Numbered from the stretch's first letter, positions 33,168 to 45,071 are shown. The stretch is 64,000 nt of DNA from Garcia nutans (GCA_947685225.1 CANTUV010000039.1:31364001-31428000); one strand, 5' to 3'. Numbers and translations: made by a program. The notes: a model not told the origin generated them from the letters alone.

Positions 33168-35091
33168 TGTAGACCCTTAATTTTGGTTCGGATCAAATTT
33201 GGTTTTAATTGAAAGAGGCCAGATTAAGTTTGATTTTAATGAAAAGCCATAGGCCAATTCGGTTCGGTTGGGTCAGCTAGGCTCAATATGAGCCAAATAT
33301 GAGCTAAAATTCATATGAGCCAAGCTCATAGGCAATTTGGCTAGCCAAAATTAGACTCATGGAAAATTTGGCATGCAAATTCGCCATGAGCCTTGATCAT
33401 GGAGAATTTGGAGCCAAATTCTCCATGACTAAGGCTCATGGCGAATTTGCATGCCAAATTTGCCATGAGCCTTGGCCACGGAGAATTTGGCATCAACATG
33501 GGCTAAGCTCATATGCCAATTTGCCATGAGTCCTTAATACGGGCTAGGTTCAGTTTTAATTGGGTTTAAATTCTAATAAGACTTAGATAAGTAGAAAACA
33601 TGTTTGAATCGGATGAGGATTGCTTAGCCAAGTTTCCCTAATTGATGGTTATAAATACGAAGCCAAGAGCCCGAAGATAGGGGGTAATGATTAAAAAGTA
33701 GAACAACAATATAAAAGGGAGAGCTTGAGTGATTAGGAGTGACTTCGAACAAACAGGTAGAAAGCATTGAAGAGTAGTAACAATCAATAATCTTCGGATC
33801 ATTGAAGCACCAACCAAAAATGAATTCGTCCAAGAAATAGCAATATCGAGCTTGGTTCAACAAATTAATATTGGTGGAGCTAACGAACGGAGGTGTGATT
33901 CTTATTAATTTATCTAACCGAAGTCATCGATTAGTTTAAATATATCATTTATTGTGTTAACAAATTATAAATTGAATGATTATTGTTTATCAATGTTTTG
34001 TCCACTGTGTTATCAAATTATGGACAAAATTTATGGATTCTCTTTATGGTAGGCTATAGGTTTATGTTTGAAATTGATAAAAATATAAAACCCTAATTTG
34101 ATTTCTAAAACCCTGATTGTGCATTTTTTTTTATCTAAAACCTTCATTTGCTTAGATTAATTTACAAACCCTAAATTACAAATCTAAAACCCTAATTTTG
34201 TTTCCAAAACCCTAATTTACATTTTAAAAAACCCTAAAACCTTATTTTCTAAACTAAGGCCCTAATTTTCATAACCAAATCCTAATTCCATAATAAAACC
34301 CTATCTTGTAAACTGTTTACCTTTCAGGGTCGCTGCCCCCTTAACCCCTGTCCTCTAACCGGGTTAGCGGGACTACGGTATTTGTTGCACACTATAATTC
34401 ATTAGGGAGTTAATATTAAGATACGATTGTGGATTGTAATTTTTATGATGAACTATATGTTTGGATATATATATTTTATTATGAATGATTGAACTATGTT
34501 AATATTTATTTATTGGTTATATTTTTAATGATGTAAAAGGCATGTTTTCACTTTGTGAGTGCCTTAGTTATTTTTAATTATGTAATTTATTTTATGAACT
34601 TTGGACTATTGTAAAGGATATGTTTCCACCAAAATGGTGGGTGTCCTATTTTATTTACTTGTATGAATATTGGAATATTGTAAGGGTATGTTTCCATCAT
34701 TAGATGGGTGCATATTTTATTTGTTTTATTTCAATAATATGATGAATAATTTATTTCTTTAAATTGCATGTAATATGAAGTATGTCATGATATTTAAGAA
34801 TTATATAATATTTAGACTTGAAAAGGAGGTCGGTTCCAATGAACTAGGCGTTATGGGGGTGCTAGGTCATTCTCACATTCCCCATGCATACCCAACTTTT
34901 TGAACCCAATATGGGGTTGTGGATTCCTTAGGAATCGAGTCATCCACCCCTTTCTTTTCTTTCCTGGCCCATTCTAGTGGCAACTTTATTTTCTCCAGGT
35001 TTAGGATCGTATTTTCTAAGGCCCTGAGTCTAAAGTGTCACAGTCGTAAGAACCATTCTATCGAGAGTGGGGGAAAAAATCTCCGCTCACA
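33168..35091 (+). mobile_element. LTR of family R1 inside the gypsy solo LTR
   Basis: Starts about TGTAGACCCTTAATTTTGG and ends CTCCGCTCACA, 1,924 bp. It aligns with 8571-10386 (reversed) and 48231-50064 over the whole length, including degenerate AAACCCTAATTT repeats (34090-34320) and GGAGGTCGGTTCCAATGAAC (34828 on). A palindromic repeat-rich stretch at 33285-33530 (GCCATGAGCC/GGCTCATGG words) is specific to this copy. No primer binding site or polypurine tract is adjacent, so it is probably a solo LTR. Confidence 0.6.
34090..34320 (+). repeat. Degenerate AAACCCTAATTT repeats in R1
   Basis: About ten spaced copies of AAACCCTAATTT-like words, every 15-30 bp. The equivalents are 9360-9510 (reversed) and 48960-49130. 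This is an R1-internal array and not telomeric DNA. Confidence 0.7.
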
Positions 35092-35172
35092 AACATGTGG
35101 ATATATTAATATTGTAAAATTCATTATGAAGTTAAAATATTTCAATGAATGTATGTGTTGCTATATATATAT

Positions 35173-35190
35173 ATGTGTGTGTGTGTGTGT
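35173..35190 (+). repeat. (GT)n microsatellite
   Basis: ATATGTGTGTGTGTGTGTGT just before the conserved ACCACTAAGC block of the LTR. Confidence 0.8.
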
Positions 35191-35194
35191 ACCA

Positions 35195-35212
35195 CTAAGC
35201 TATATGGCTTAG
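35195..35212. promoter_or_regulatory. Conserved palindrome of the gypsy LTRs
   Basis: CTAAGCTATATGGCTTAG: 6-nt arms with a 6-nt loop. The equivalents are at 2646-2663, 58023-58040 and, weaker, 39789-39805 and 47332-47348, each close to a CGCGCAGG-like word. Function unknown. Confidence 0.55.
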
Positions 35213-35818
35213 CATGGTTGTGTGAATCGCGTAGGTAAGAGAATTGCTGAGTAGAGGAAACTAGACTGTGGTTGATACTGGGTGACCTAGGATGCTGCAA
35301 GATCAAATGTGTACTTGCATTCATGTAAAGTCGTTGTTTTGAGTATTTTAGTATATGTATATTAAATTATAACACTTGAATTTGTCTTAAAAAATTGAGA
35401 TAGTTGTATATATATACTTATGTAATTATTTAATTGTGAAAAATAATGTTTTAAATATTGAGACATGAATGTGAATTTTTGAAGTGGTATGTTGAAGAAT
35501 GGTTACAAATTTTATTATTTTGGAAGTGTTTATTTTATGCAGGTTAGTGTGTTTGATTTTGGGAATGTTTGAAATACAGACAAAACTCTGGCAAATTTAT
35601 CCCGGAAATTCCTCTTTAATATTTGTATTTTTGATAATTAAAGTACTAGTGGATAATTTTACTTATATATTAAAGTACATTATAAGGATTAAAATATTTT
35701 TCTTATAATTATGAAAATTTTCAAATGATGGGGATGTTAACATTTTTATATTATGTATATGTATTTTATATATACCAGGTGTATATATTGTATGTATATA
35801 GAGTATAAGGGTATTACA

Positions 35819-35823
35819 CTTGT
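35819..35823. repeat. Right target site duplication of the gypsy solo LTR
   Basis: CTTGT, paired with CTTCT at 31147-31151. Confidence 0.5.
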
Positions 35824-35840
35824 ATTGTGGTTAATAGAAA

Positions 35841-36797
35841 TGTCACATCCTGACTTCAAAAGTTTGATGGTCCTAGGTGTTGAGTAGTTTTAGTGGTACT
35901 GGTAACCTAGAGTGAATTTGATGTGAGCAAGCCTAAGAGTGGAGTCATTGGTTCCAAGAGTTTAGAGATTCCCTGGTTGATACGAAATCAGGTTAGAATG
36001 TTGATTATGGAAGCATTAGAGGTGAAAGATTATAAATTGGGCATATTATGTAATTTTCAGATTTAAGCATATTTGACCTTTGAAGTTTACTTGAGATTTT
36101 GATGATCTTAGAGATTCAAAATGAGAAAGTATTGTTCATAAAGTTTTTAGAAGATATCTCAAGTTTTTTATAATGGTCTTATTTGTACAAATTTGAGTTC
36201 GTTTGGGCCACCAAACAATTATGCAAATTCAAAACTATGAATCCAGATCACAATAGATTTTCTGTCCGAACCAGTTTACTTCAAAAGGCCATAACTCAAG
36301 TTTTTGAATCCAAATTGAGTGATTCAAAATCATAAATTCATATGTACATTTAGAGCTACAATTATTATGCAGATACCAAGTCTTGATTAGAATTTTATTA
36401 GATTGAAAATTAGCATTAAATTCTCTGCACAAATTTACATTAGTCACTTTCCTCATTTTGTTATGATTTATTTTCCTTTTTATGATTAGCATTAGGGGTT
36501 AAGTATTGTAATCTATAAATACGTCTTATTTCATAATGTAATAAAAACGTTTTGGTAGAGTTAATAAAATAATAAGAACTTTGTTCTTGAAGAGATTTAT
36601 CTCTTATTTCTAGGTTCTCATTGAATTAAGGTTTTTCTATTTTTGTTAACCACTTTATTGACAGGTATAACTTCATGATTCTCTTCCACTGGTTGAATTT
36701 GGATCGTGTACTTGGCAAAGAAACTAATTTGGCTTTCTAAGGATTCTCTTCTAAGTGTAAAGTCGATAGGGTCTCTAGTCATTACATTAGGGGTTCA
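35841..36797 (+). mobile_element. LTR of family R2 (5' LTR)
   Basis: Tentatively TGTCACATCC at 35841 to GGGGTTCA at 36797. The right end is supported by a tRNA-Met primer binding site 8 nt further on. The body (36060-36797) aligns well by eye with 51605-52324, including a TATA-like TATAAATAC near 36517 and the CCATAACTCAAGTTT block. The left end is uncertain. Confidence 0.55.
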
Positions 36798-36805
36798 TGT
36801 CATTT

Positions 36806-36817
36806 TGGTATCAGAGC
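36806..36817 (+). other. Primer binding site after the R2 LTR
   Basis: TGGTATCAGAGC, with TTAGACTCTAAATTAGG following. The same context is at 53010. Confidence 0.75.
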
Positions 36818-37569
36818 TTAGACTCTAAATTAGGTTCCCCAACTATCTATCCTTTGTTCATTTTTTTGTGTTCTTGTCTATTTATTGATTCAAAATTCTA
36901 GATTTAAAAAAAAAATTCATTACCTTTGTATAATTTTACTTCATTTGTTGATTATGTCCTTTGATCCCAAACTTTCAGTTTTCCATTGTGTTCTTGTGTT
37001 GATTCATTTTTTAATCTTGTCAATTCTATAAAACAAAAGTGTTATTAATCTTAATTTTTTTTAAAAAAAAATAAAAATCCAATTGTCTTTATGGTCATTA
37101 AAGTAAGATTATAAAAACCTAGAGGCTACAAAAGAGCTAGAAAATTCATAAAACCCTAAAAATTTTCATAACCTAACTCGTTGTTAATATCCTGGTCGTA
37201 CTATTATTTTTTCGGTAGTGAAACCTGTCCCAACCAAAGTCCCATCCATACCACAAGGTCATGAAACCTACTATGTAATTTTCTACATTGTTTTCCCGGA
37301 TGGCCCATATGATTCTCGATCGTGCTGTTTGTCCTGCCCAACATCCCGACTGTGACAATCACTTGAGTGAAAATTACATTTGAGTGAAACAACTCTTATT
37401 CAAATTCAACAAGATGAGTAAAAAAAAGGAAATATCCATCATGGTGATAAAGATCGTATTTAAATCATGTTAGAAGAGGTGCAATCCAAGGAAAGGAAAC
37501 TCGGTAAAATGTTTCAAAGAATAGATCAAATTAAGTATTCATTAATAAAGCAACATACTAAGTAGGTTC
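36818..37569 (+). mobile_element. 5' internal leader of the R2 element
   Basis: Non-coding T-rich sequence following the primer binding site, ended by the gypsy insertion at 37570. Its first bases (TTAGACTCTAAATTAGGTTCC) resemble those after 53020 (one base shorter: TTAGACTCTATATTAGGTT). No gag is visible. Confidence 0.4.
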
Positions 37570-40294
37570 TGTAATATCCCTAATGATACCCTAAAATTTT
37601 GGAATGTTTATTTGTGAAAATTGGATTAAATAATTTAAAGTGTATATTTGATTAAATGAAAAGAAAAGAGGAAGAAGAAGTGTATATGTTATGCATATGG
37701 AGATAAAAACAATATATACAAGTCAATGGGTCTTATAAGTCAAAAGAGATATTTTGATTAATTAAATGGATTTATTTAAGTTAGTGGAAGATGATGTTAG
37801 TGGGTGATTATTATATTATTTAAATGTATGGTGGAGAGTGATTTGGGGAAAAGTAGTTTGGTTAAAAGAGAAGAGTGTTGACTTTCTTTCTTTCCTTCTT
37901 TCTTTCTTTCTTCTTCTTTCATCTTCATCTTCTTCTTTCTTCTCTTTGGCCGGCCACCCTTATCAACCAAAGGAGAAGAGATTTTGTTGCTTTCAAGCTC
38001 AAGAGATTGAAGGATTTCAAGAGATCAAGTTGGAGTTTTAAGGATTTTCTTCACTTTTGGTAAGTTTCCAACTTGTTTCTTGGTTTTCTTTTGAGTTTGT
38101 GTTCTTGGGTTTGTTGGATGGTTGTTGTAGATGTGTTTATGGTTTTTTTGGTGTGTTTGAAGTGTTTTGTCTTGGTAACTTTAATTTTTAGGTTTGGATT
38201 GAAGAGACAAGAGTTGTGGGTGTTGTGAGTTTGAGTTGTGATATATGGTGGTGTTTGTGTTTGATGTTTGTGATTGAGTTATTTTAAGGTTTACTCAAGT
38301 ATTATTGGGTTGTTGAAGGTTTTGATTGAGTTTGTGTGTTGTTGATTTGGCTATTAGAAGATGATAATTGGTTGTGGCTTCGTTGGTGTCGATTTCAAGG
38401 TTTTTGGCCTGACACGCCCAGGAACACGGCCATGTCTTTGGGCGTGTCGTTGGTTCTGTTTTCTGGATTGGTGACACTAGCAGTGACACGCCCATGTCAC
38501 TGAGCGTGTCACAAATTCTGTGTTGTTGTAGCATTGACACGTCTAGTGACACGCCCATGTCACTGAGCGTGTCATAGCTACTATGTTGCTGGTTGATTGA
38601 CACGTCCAGTGACACGCCCATGTCACTGAGCGTATCATAGCTTCTGTGTTGGAGGAGAATTGACACGTGCAGTGACACACCCATGTCACTGTGCATGTCA
38701 AAGCTTATGTGCTGTGGGTTTAGGGCACGGTGAAGGACACGCCCGTGTTGTTGAGAGTGTCAAGTGTAGAGTTTGCCCTAGATAGTTCTCTTCCTTGTTT
38801 TCTTATGTGTAACACTAAGAGAGTGTTGTTTGATCACCTTTGGATTAGGTTTTGAAGAGAATTGAATTACCCAAACAAGGTTTGAGTGAGATCTTGGAAG
38901 AGCAGTTGATAGAGTGGTGTTGTTGCTTTAAGAGGTAAGTACAAACTTTGAATGATTGCATACATGTAAATGACATTGGGACTTAACACATTTAGTTGAG
39001 AAATGTGTTAAGTTAATTGATACATTGTTGATGAATGAGTTATATGTTATGATATGCATGATGTGAATTATGTTGATGTATCAATGCAATTGAGTAATGT
39101 ATTGTATATGAAAAGAAATATGGAATAATGTGGTAAGACATGTGAAAGCATAATGTAACAAATTAATATTGGTACAAAAGAGAAGAATGAGAAAGGTGAG
39201 AAAAAAAATGATATTATTATAAGGCAATGTGCCTAGTTTGATTATGAGAAATAAATTGTGAAAGAGATAGATAATGAGATAAATGAATTAATTGTGTCCA
39301 TAGTATGTTATTCAATTTTCAGAGTTCTGGGTTTGGCGGCATGCCTATGAATTGCTAGACAGGTGAAAAGACCGGGTCGTAAGCTGAGTCCAGCTGAAAA
39401 ATATGAAATATGATATTTTTGAGATGAAAAGACCGGGTCGTAAGCCTCAAAAACTGTAACAGTCTAGCCGGGTTGAGGACCAAGATACTAGGGCCCTAGA
39501 GTCTAGCCGGGTTGAGGTCCAAGAGACTAGATCTATTACATTATCCATGGATATATATTTATCACCTACGGGCTTGGTAAATGTGATTATGGACCAAAGC
39601 AGTAACTCTGAACTTTGAATAGCATATTAGTTTCGTTTTGGGCCCATGTTTGTCTTTGTTTTAATGTGAATTATGAAATGTGATGCAAATGATTAATATG
39701 TTGAAATATATAATGTAATGAGCTGACATATTCATATGTATTGTGTATGCGCATCGCATTGATCTATATTGAATCAAAGTTTGTACCACTAAGTTTTCTG
39801 CTTAGCGTGATTATGGTTCATCGCGCAGGTGACAGGGTGAATCCGGTTGTGCCGGAGAGCTCGTCTAGACCGAGTCGAGTCTAGGCTTGAGATTGTTAGA
39901 GCAGTGTTGAGTTGTGGACATCACAATCAGAGATGAACTGCCAGTATGTATAAATTCTATAATTTTGTAAACATTGATTTTGATATATATACATATGTAT
40001 TTTCCGCTGCTTATTAAACAAATTTTTTGAACAGACTGTTTTGGATAAACTTTTGGGTACTAATGTTGTATATATATATGTATTTTAATGAAAGAATGTT
40101 TTATCTATTACTATTTATAATATAGGTTAAATGTTTTAAGTTTACTCGGACTGACTTATGATGATTATTTATTAAAGATTAAAGTTGGTTTGATTTGCTT
40201 AAAATGAATCGTGACACCCCTATATCCGGTATACGTATATCGCGTGTTGTACTGGCGTATGTGGTGTGCGTATATGGGGTACGGGGGTGCTACA
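37570..40294 (+). repeat. 5' LTR of the gypsy element
   Basis: TGTAATATCCCTAATGATAC to GGGGTGCTACA, 2,725 bp. It contains CT-rich U3, a GGCCGGCC word (37950), a GACACG minisatellite (38403-38770), ACCGGGTCGTAAGC repeats (39365-39440) and the conserved CTAAG...CTTAG/CGCGCAGG block (39789-39835). Confidence 0.88.
38403..38770 (+). repeat. GACACG minisatellite in the 5' LTR
   Basis: About five units of about 60 bp, each with GACACGCCCATGTCACTGAG followed by CGTGTC, so each unit can fold as a GACACG/CGTGTC hairpin. Linkers read as GTGTTG and ATTGACACG. The 3' LTR (45955-46290) has the same array with one unit partly deleted. Confidence 0.8.
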
Positions 40295-40301
40295 GTTGTT
40301 T

Positions 40302-40314
40302 TGGTATCAGAGCC
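40302..40314 (+). other. Primer binding site of the gypsy element
   Basis: TGGTATCAGAGCC, 7 nt after the LTR end at 40294, complementary to initiator tRNA-Met. Confidence 0.9.
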
Positions 40315-40460
40315 TAGATTTGAGATTCTCAACCTAGGTGAATGGTAAGAAAAAGAAAATTTTGATTTTAAAATATGATTTTTAAATAAGATACATGCAT
40401 TGGCATTGGCAGTTTCTGATCTTTGATGGGGTAATTCTGCTGTGTTTGCAGATATAGGTA

Positions 40461-41540
40461 GTGATAGCGTCTCAGTCACTTCAGTCTGTAGAAGGTAGTG
40501 CTGAGAGTGTAGCTCCTGTTGAGGGTAGAGATGGAGCTAGGGTTGAGATAGTTGGAGAGGCACCTGCTCCTGTGCCAGAGAGACCAGCTGCTGATGAGAT
40601 GCCGCCAGTTTGGTTACGGCATGTAGTAGATTTATTGAGGCAGGCTCCAGTGCAGCAGTCGCCACCGCAACCACAGCCACAAGTACCAATGAGCCACAAG
40701 TACTTCTTTGGTACTATAGATCCTGCAGTAGCTGAGCAGTGGTTGGATAGAGTTCAGAGGGTATTTATCCAGTTGCAAGCCACTCCTGAAGAGAAGTTTG
40801 ATTATGCTAGATCTCTTCTGCAAAGAGATGCTTATGATTGGTGGAAGACGGTTTCCCATGCCATGGATGATCCACCAACCTTGTCTTATGTTGATTTTCT
40901 ACGGGAGTTTGAGTAGAAGTATACTCTGAGGGAGTATAAAGATGCTAAGAAGATTGAGTTTCTGAATTTGAGACAAGATAACCGGACTGTGATAGAGTAT
41001 GAGGTAGAGTTTATCCGGTTGAGTCATTATGCCGGTGGGATTATTTCAGATGAGATAGACCGGTGTAGGAGATTTGAGGAGGGGTTGAGGCCCTCTATTA
41101 TGTGTATTGTTGCTGGTTCCTGGTATCAGGATCTTTCCCAGCTTGTTGCAGCGGCCCGGAGTGTTGAGAGAGCACAGGCTATTGCAGCAGCTGCTACTGA
41201 GGAGGAGACCCGAGTTAGGAGACCCCAGTTTGAGGTAGGGTCTTCATCTGTAAAGAGAGGCCGAGGAGGTCAGTTTCAAAGGTTCTGTAGGGGCCAAAGG
41301 CAGCCTGTTAGGTTAGTACCACATCAGAGGCAAAGACCGAGACCTATAGTTTCTATGGCTAGTGCACCGACCCCAGTGGCTCAAAGGTCTACTCCACCTA
41401 CATGTGTCTATTGTGGTAGGATAAATGGGGGTGTTTGTTGGAAGATAGGTAGACCAGCTGTATAATTCAGATGCGGGTCACCAGACCATTTCATCAGAGA
41501 TTGTCCAGAGCTACAGGAGGATAGGCAGGCAGATTCTGCA
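40461..41540 (+). pseudogene. Gypsy gag, disrupted by stops
   Basis: The N-terminus is Pro/Glu-rich (40461-40690), then the gag domain with 'FFGTIDPAVAEQWL', 'FDYARSLLQRDAYDWW' and, after a TAG at 40914, 'EYEVEFIRLSHYAG' and 'RRFEEGLRPSI'. A Gln/Arg-rich nucleocapsid follows. At the zinc knuckle (about 41463-41505) the first cysteine codon is replaced by TAA, leaving FRCGSPDHFIRDC. The segments remain in one frame, so the lesions are point stops. Confidence 0.85.
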
Positions 41541-41990
41541 GTTTCTCGACCAGGTGTGAGAGGAGGTTGTAGTAGCAGAGGTTTCAGTAGAGGTGGTAGA
41601 CCTGGGTTCAGTCAAAGAGGAGGCTCTACATCTGGAGGCAGTAGGCCAGATGAGGCTGGGCCTTCTCAGCGAGTGTATGTGATGCAGAGGCAGCCGGATG
41701 CTTCAGCTGTCATTGCGGGTACATTTTCTTTATTTGGCATTTCAGTTCTTGCTTTGATTGATCCAGGATCTACGCATTCTTACTTAAGTGCATCCATCTT
41801 GCCTGTGTTTGAATTGCATTCTGAGTCCCTAGGATTTGGTGTCTTGGTAACAAATCCTTTAGGGCATAGTATTGTGGTGAGTAAGGTGCACCGAGATAGT
41901 CCAGTTGTTGTTCGGGATGAGGAGATTCTTGGTGATTTGATTGAAATGCCTTTTAAGGAGTATGATTTTATCTTAGGCATGGATTAGTTG
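41541..41990 (+). pseudogene. Gypsy aspartic protease segment
   Basis: After a Gly/Ser/Arg-rich linker comes 'LALIDPGSTHSYLS', the active site in the D-P-G form usual for this gypsy group, then 'FDFILGMD'-type sequence (here 'YDFILGMD') ending in a TAG at 41985, where related elements have tryptophan. It stays in frame with gag and reverse transcriptase. Confidence 0.8.
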
Positions 41991-43040
41991 TCTAAGCATG
42001 GAGCTGTAGTAGATTGTCAGAAGAAGTGTGTTACCCTAAGAACCGGTGATGGTAGAAGTGTTATGGTATCTAGTGAGTAGAGACAACTTGCATCCAGGTT
42101 TGTTTCAGCTATTGCAGCTAAGAGGTTGATTCGGAAGTGATGTGAGGCTTATCTTGCTCATGTTGTAGATACCAGAGTAGTGGTTTCTCAACTTGATAGT
42201 ATACCCACAGTTGCTAAATTCCCAGATGTGTTTCCCGAGGAGTTGCCAGGGATACCCCCTGAGAGAGAGGTTGAGTTTGGTATCGATTTGTTGCCTGGTA
42301 CCACTCCCATCTCTATTACTCCTTGCCGAATGGCACATGCTGAGTTGAGAGAGTTGAAGGTGCAGTTGCAGGAGTTGTTGGATAAAGGGTTTGTTCGCCC
42401 TAGTGTGTCTCCGTGGGGAGCTCCTGTTTTATTTGTGAAGAAGAAGGATGGTACTTTGAGGCTGTGCATTGATTATAGGCACCTGAATAAAGTGACCATC
42501 AAGAACAAGTATCCTTTGCCTCAGATAGATGATCTCTTTGATCAATTGAAAGGAGCAACAGTTTTCTCCAAGATTGATCTAAGATCAGGGTACCATTGGT
42601 TGAGAATCAGAGAGGAATATATTCTTAAGACAGCTTTCCGCACAAGGTATGGGCATTATGAGTTTTTGGTTATGCCTTTTGGATTGACGAATGCACTAGC
42701 AGCTTTTATGGATTTGATGAACAAGGTATTCAGACCATTTTTGGATCAGTTTGTGGTGGTCTTCATCGATGATATTTTGGTGTATTCGCGTAATAATGAG
42801 AAGCATGACGAGCACTTATGGATTGTATTGCAGACCTTGAGGGAGAAGCAGTTGTATGCTAAGCTGTCGAAGTGTGAGTTTTGGCTTGATCAAGTGACTT
42901 TTCTGGGTCATGTAGTTTTAGCAGATGGTATTAGAGTTGATCCGAGTAAAGTTGAGGCCATTTTGAATTGGAGTCCACTGAAGTCTGTGACTGAAGTTAG
43001 AAGTTTTCTGCATTTGGCAGGCTATTATTGATGGTTTGTG
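41991..43040 (+). pseudogene. Gypsy reverse transcriptase
   Basis: After TAG near 42078 and TGA near 42138 comes an open stretch from about 42150 to 43031. It contains 'FPDVFPEELPG', 'SPWGAPVLFVKKKDG', 'LRLCIDYRHLNK' and the catalytic FIDD box (42762-42773), then 'FLGHVV' and 'LAGYY'. A TGA (43029) replaces what is usually an arginine codon. The active-site residues are retained. Confidence 0.88.
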
Positions 43041-43700
43041 AAGGGTTTTTCTTTGATAGCTAATCCACTCACCAGATTACTTCGGAAGGGAGTTAGATTT
43101 GTGTGGACAGATCAGTGTCAAGTAAGCTTTGAACAGTTGAAAGAGATGTTGACTCAAGCTCCTGTTCTTATCTTGCCTGTGGAAGATAAACCATATGTGA
43201 TTTATAGTGATGCTTCACATAATGGTTTAGATGTGTTTTGATGCAAGAGGGTAGAGTCATAGCTTATGCTTCTCGGCAGTTGAAGTCGCATGAGTTGAAT
43301 TACCCGATGCATGATTTAGAGTTAGCAGCTATAGTTTTTGCTTTGAAGATTTAGCGACACTGCTTGTATGGGGAGAAGTGTTTTATCTATATGGATCATA
43401 AGAGTTTGAAATATTTGGGTGTTCAGAGAGCTGAATCTTCGACAGAGATGGTGGTTGGACTTGATTAAAGATTATGACTGTTTGATTGATTATCATCCTG
43501 GTAAGGCAAATGTTGTTGCTGATGCCTTGAGTCGAAAGTCTCTAGCAGGTTTGACTGCTTATTTGCTCTCATTGCTTGTTGAGTTGAGAGCATTGCATGC
43601 TAGTTTTGGATCTTGTGATGATGGTGCTTTGCTAGCTCAGTTGCAGTTGAGACCGGTATTGTTGGATCAGATTAGAGAGGCTCAGTTGGCAGATGAGAAA
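43041..43700 (+). pseudogene. Gypsy RNase H region, disrupted
   Basis: Contains 'FSLIANPLTRLLRKGV', 'YVIYSDASHNGLD' (RNase H start) and, after a one-base frame loss near 43228, 'MQEGRVIAYASRQLK' in another frame. The original frame returns near 43415 ('RELNLRQRWW', 'IDYHPGKANVVADALSR'). A TAG lies at about 43352 in the shifted frame. Confidence 0.82.
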
Positions 43701-44720
43701 ATTTAGAAAATTGTTTTGGATTGTTCGAAGGGAGAGAGCCAATATTTTCATGTGAGAAGTGATGGCAGCCTTTGGTACAAAGATAGATTATGTGTTCCTA
43801 ATGATGCAAGATTGAGAAAGATTATTTTGGAAGAAGCACATCAATCAATTTTTGCTATGCACCCTGGGAGTACTAAGATGTACCATGATTTGAAGCAACA
43901 TTATTGGTGGTTAGGTATGAAGAGGGACATAGCGGAGTTTGTATCCAAGTGTCTCACTTGTCAGAGACTAAAGGCCAAGCACCAAGTTCCTTCGGGGTTG
44001 CTCCAGCCTTTATCAATGCTTGAGTCGATGGATTTTGTGATTGGTTTGCCTTTGACTCAGAAGAAGCATGATGCCATCTGGGTGATTATTGATCGGTTAA
44101 CGAAGACAGCTCATTTTCTTCCAATTCGGATGGATTATTCTCTTGAGAAGTTAGCAGAGTTGTATATCAGTGAGATAGTGAAGTTGCATGGAGTCCCAAT
44201 TTCTTTAGTGTCTAATCAAGATCCCCGGTTTACTTCAAGGTTTTGGAAAAGTTTGCATGCTGCTTTAGGTTCTCGATTGCATTTTAGCACTGATTTCCAT
44301 CCTCAACAGATGGGCAGTCAGAGAGAGTGATACAGATTTTGGAGGATATGTTGAGGAGCTGTGTCATTGATTTCTCTGGGAGTTGGGACAGATTTTTGCC
44401 ATTGATGGAATTTGCTTATAACAACAGTCATCAGTCCAGTATTAGAATGGCACCATTTGAGGCATTGTATGGTAGAAGATGCAGGACGCCTCTATGTTGG
44501 AATGAGATTGGAGAAGGTAGGTTGGTTGGTCCCGATTTGATTAAAGAAACAGAAGAGAAAGTGAAGATAATTCGGGATCTGTTGAAAGCAGCTTCAGATC
44601 GGCAGAAATCCTATTCAGATTTGAAGAGGAGAGACATAGAGTTCAATGTTGGAGATAAAGTTTTTTTTGAAAGTGTCTTATTGGAAGAGAATTTTGAGAT
44701 TTGGCCATAAAGGAAAGTTG
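43701..44720 (+). pseudogene. Gypsy integrase, disrupted
   Basis: The zinc-binding HHCC part is present ('AMHPGSTKMYHDLK', 'CLTCQRLKAKH'). In the core the first aspartate lies in 'MDFVIGLP'. The second catalytic position is asparagine (SNQDPRF, codon 44214-44216) instead of aspartate. A one-base loss near 44310 shifts the frame just before the glutamate region. A run of T near 44660 shifts it back. TAG stands at about 43704. It could not be active. Confidence 0.85.
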
Positions 44721-45071
44721 AGTCCTCTTTTCATTGGACCTTACGAGGTACTGGAAAGAATTGGACTAGTGGCTTATCAACTAGCTTTACCGCCTGAGTT
44801 GGATAAAATTCACAATGTCTTCAATGTCTCTATGCTACAGAGGTACAGGTCAGACCCATCTCATATTTTGTCAGTGGATTCCATTTAGGTGAGTCCGGAT
44901 CTTACTTTTGAAGAAGAACCGGTGGTTATTTTAGCACATAGAGTGAAAGAGTTGAGAAATAAGAAAGTGCCACTTGTGAAGGTTCTTTGGAAGAATCATG
45001 CAAAGGAAGAGGCAACTTGGGAGAGTGAGCAAATGATGCGAGACCAGTATCCCCAGTTGTTCCAGATTTGA
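44721..45071 (+). pseudogene. Gypsy pol C-terminus with chromodomain
   Basis: After 'KGKLSPLFIGPYEVLERIG' and 'KIHNVFNVSML' and a TAG at 44886, the end reads 'HRVKELRNKKVPLVKVLW', 'EEATWE' and 'YPQLF'. This is the chromodomain pattern of Tekay/Del chromoviruses, which is thought to guide insertion to particular chromatin. Stop at 45069-45071. Confidence 0.85.

Larger units (their letters stand above)
31152..35818 (+). mobile_element. Gypsy (Tekay/Del-like) solo LTR interrupted by an R1 LTR
   Basis: Starts TGTAATATCCGTAGTTTT and ends GGGTATTACA, the terminal form of this family. The LTR sequence is in two pieces, 31152-33167 and 35092-35818, split by R1 (33168-35091), so its net length is about 2.74 kb. 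That agrees with the 2.73-kb LTR at 37570. The conserved palindrome CTAAGCTATATGGCTTAG is at 35195-35212. No internal region adjoins either end, and 5-bp flanks agree at four of five positions, which marks a solo LTR. Confidence 0.7.

Noticed and set aside
36806..36817. tRNA-Met-like sequence
   Set aside because: Only the 12-nt primer complement is present, next to an LTR. It is not a tRNA gene. The same applies at 2286, 19981, 40302 and 53010.
38295..38696. Minus-strand ORF with repeated DMGVSLDVS units
   Set aside because: It is the translation of the LTR minisatellite. The same happens at 45978-46232 and 59371-59733, and codon structure is not conserved.
38403..38770. Regularly spaced repeats resembling a CRISPR array
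   Set aside because: Units are long, degenerate and part of an LTR in a plant genome; spacers are also similar to each other.
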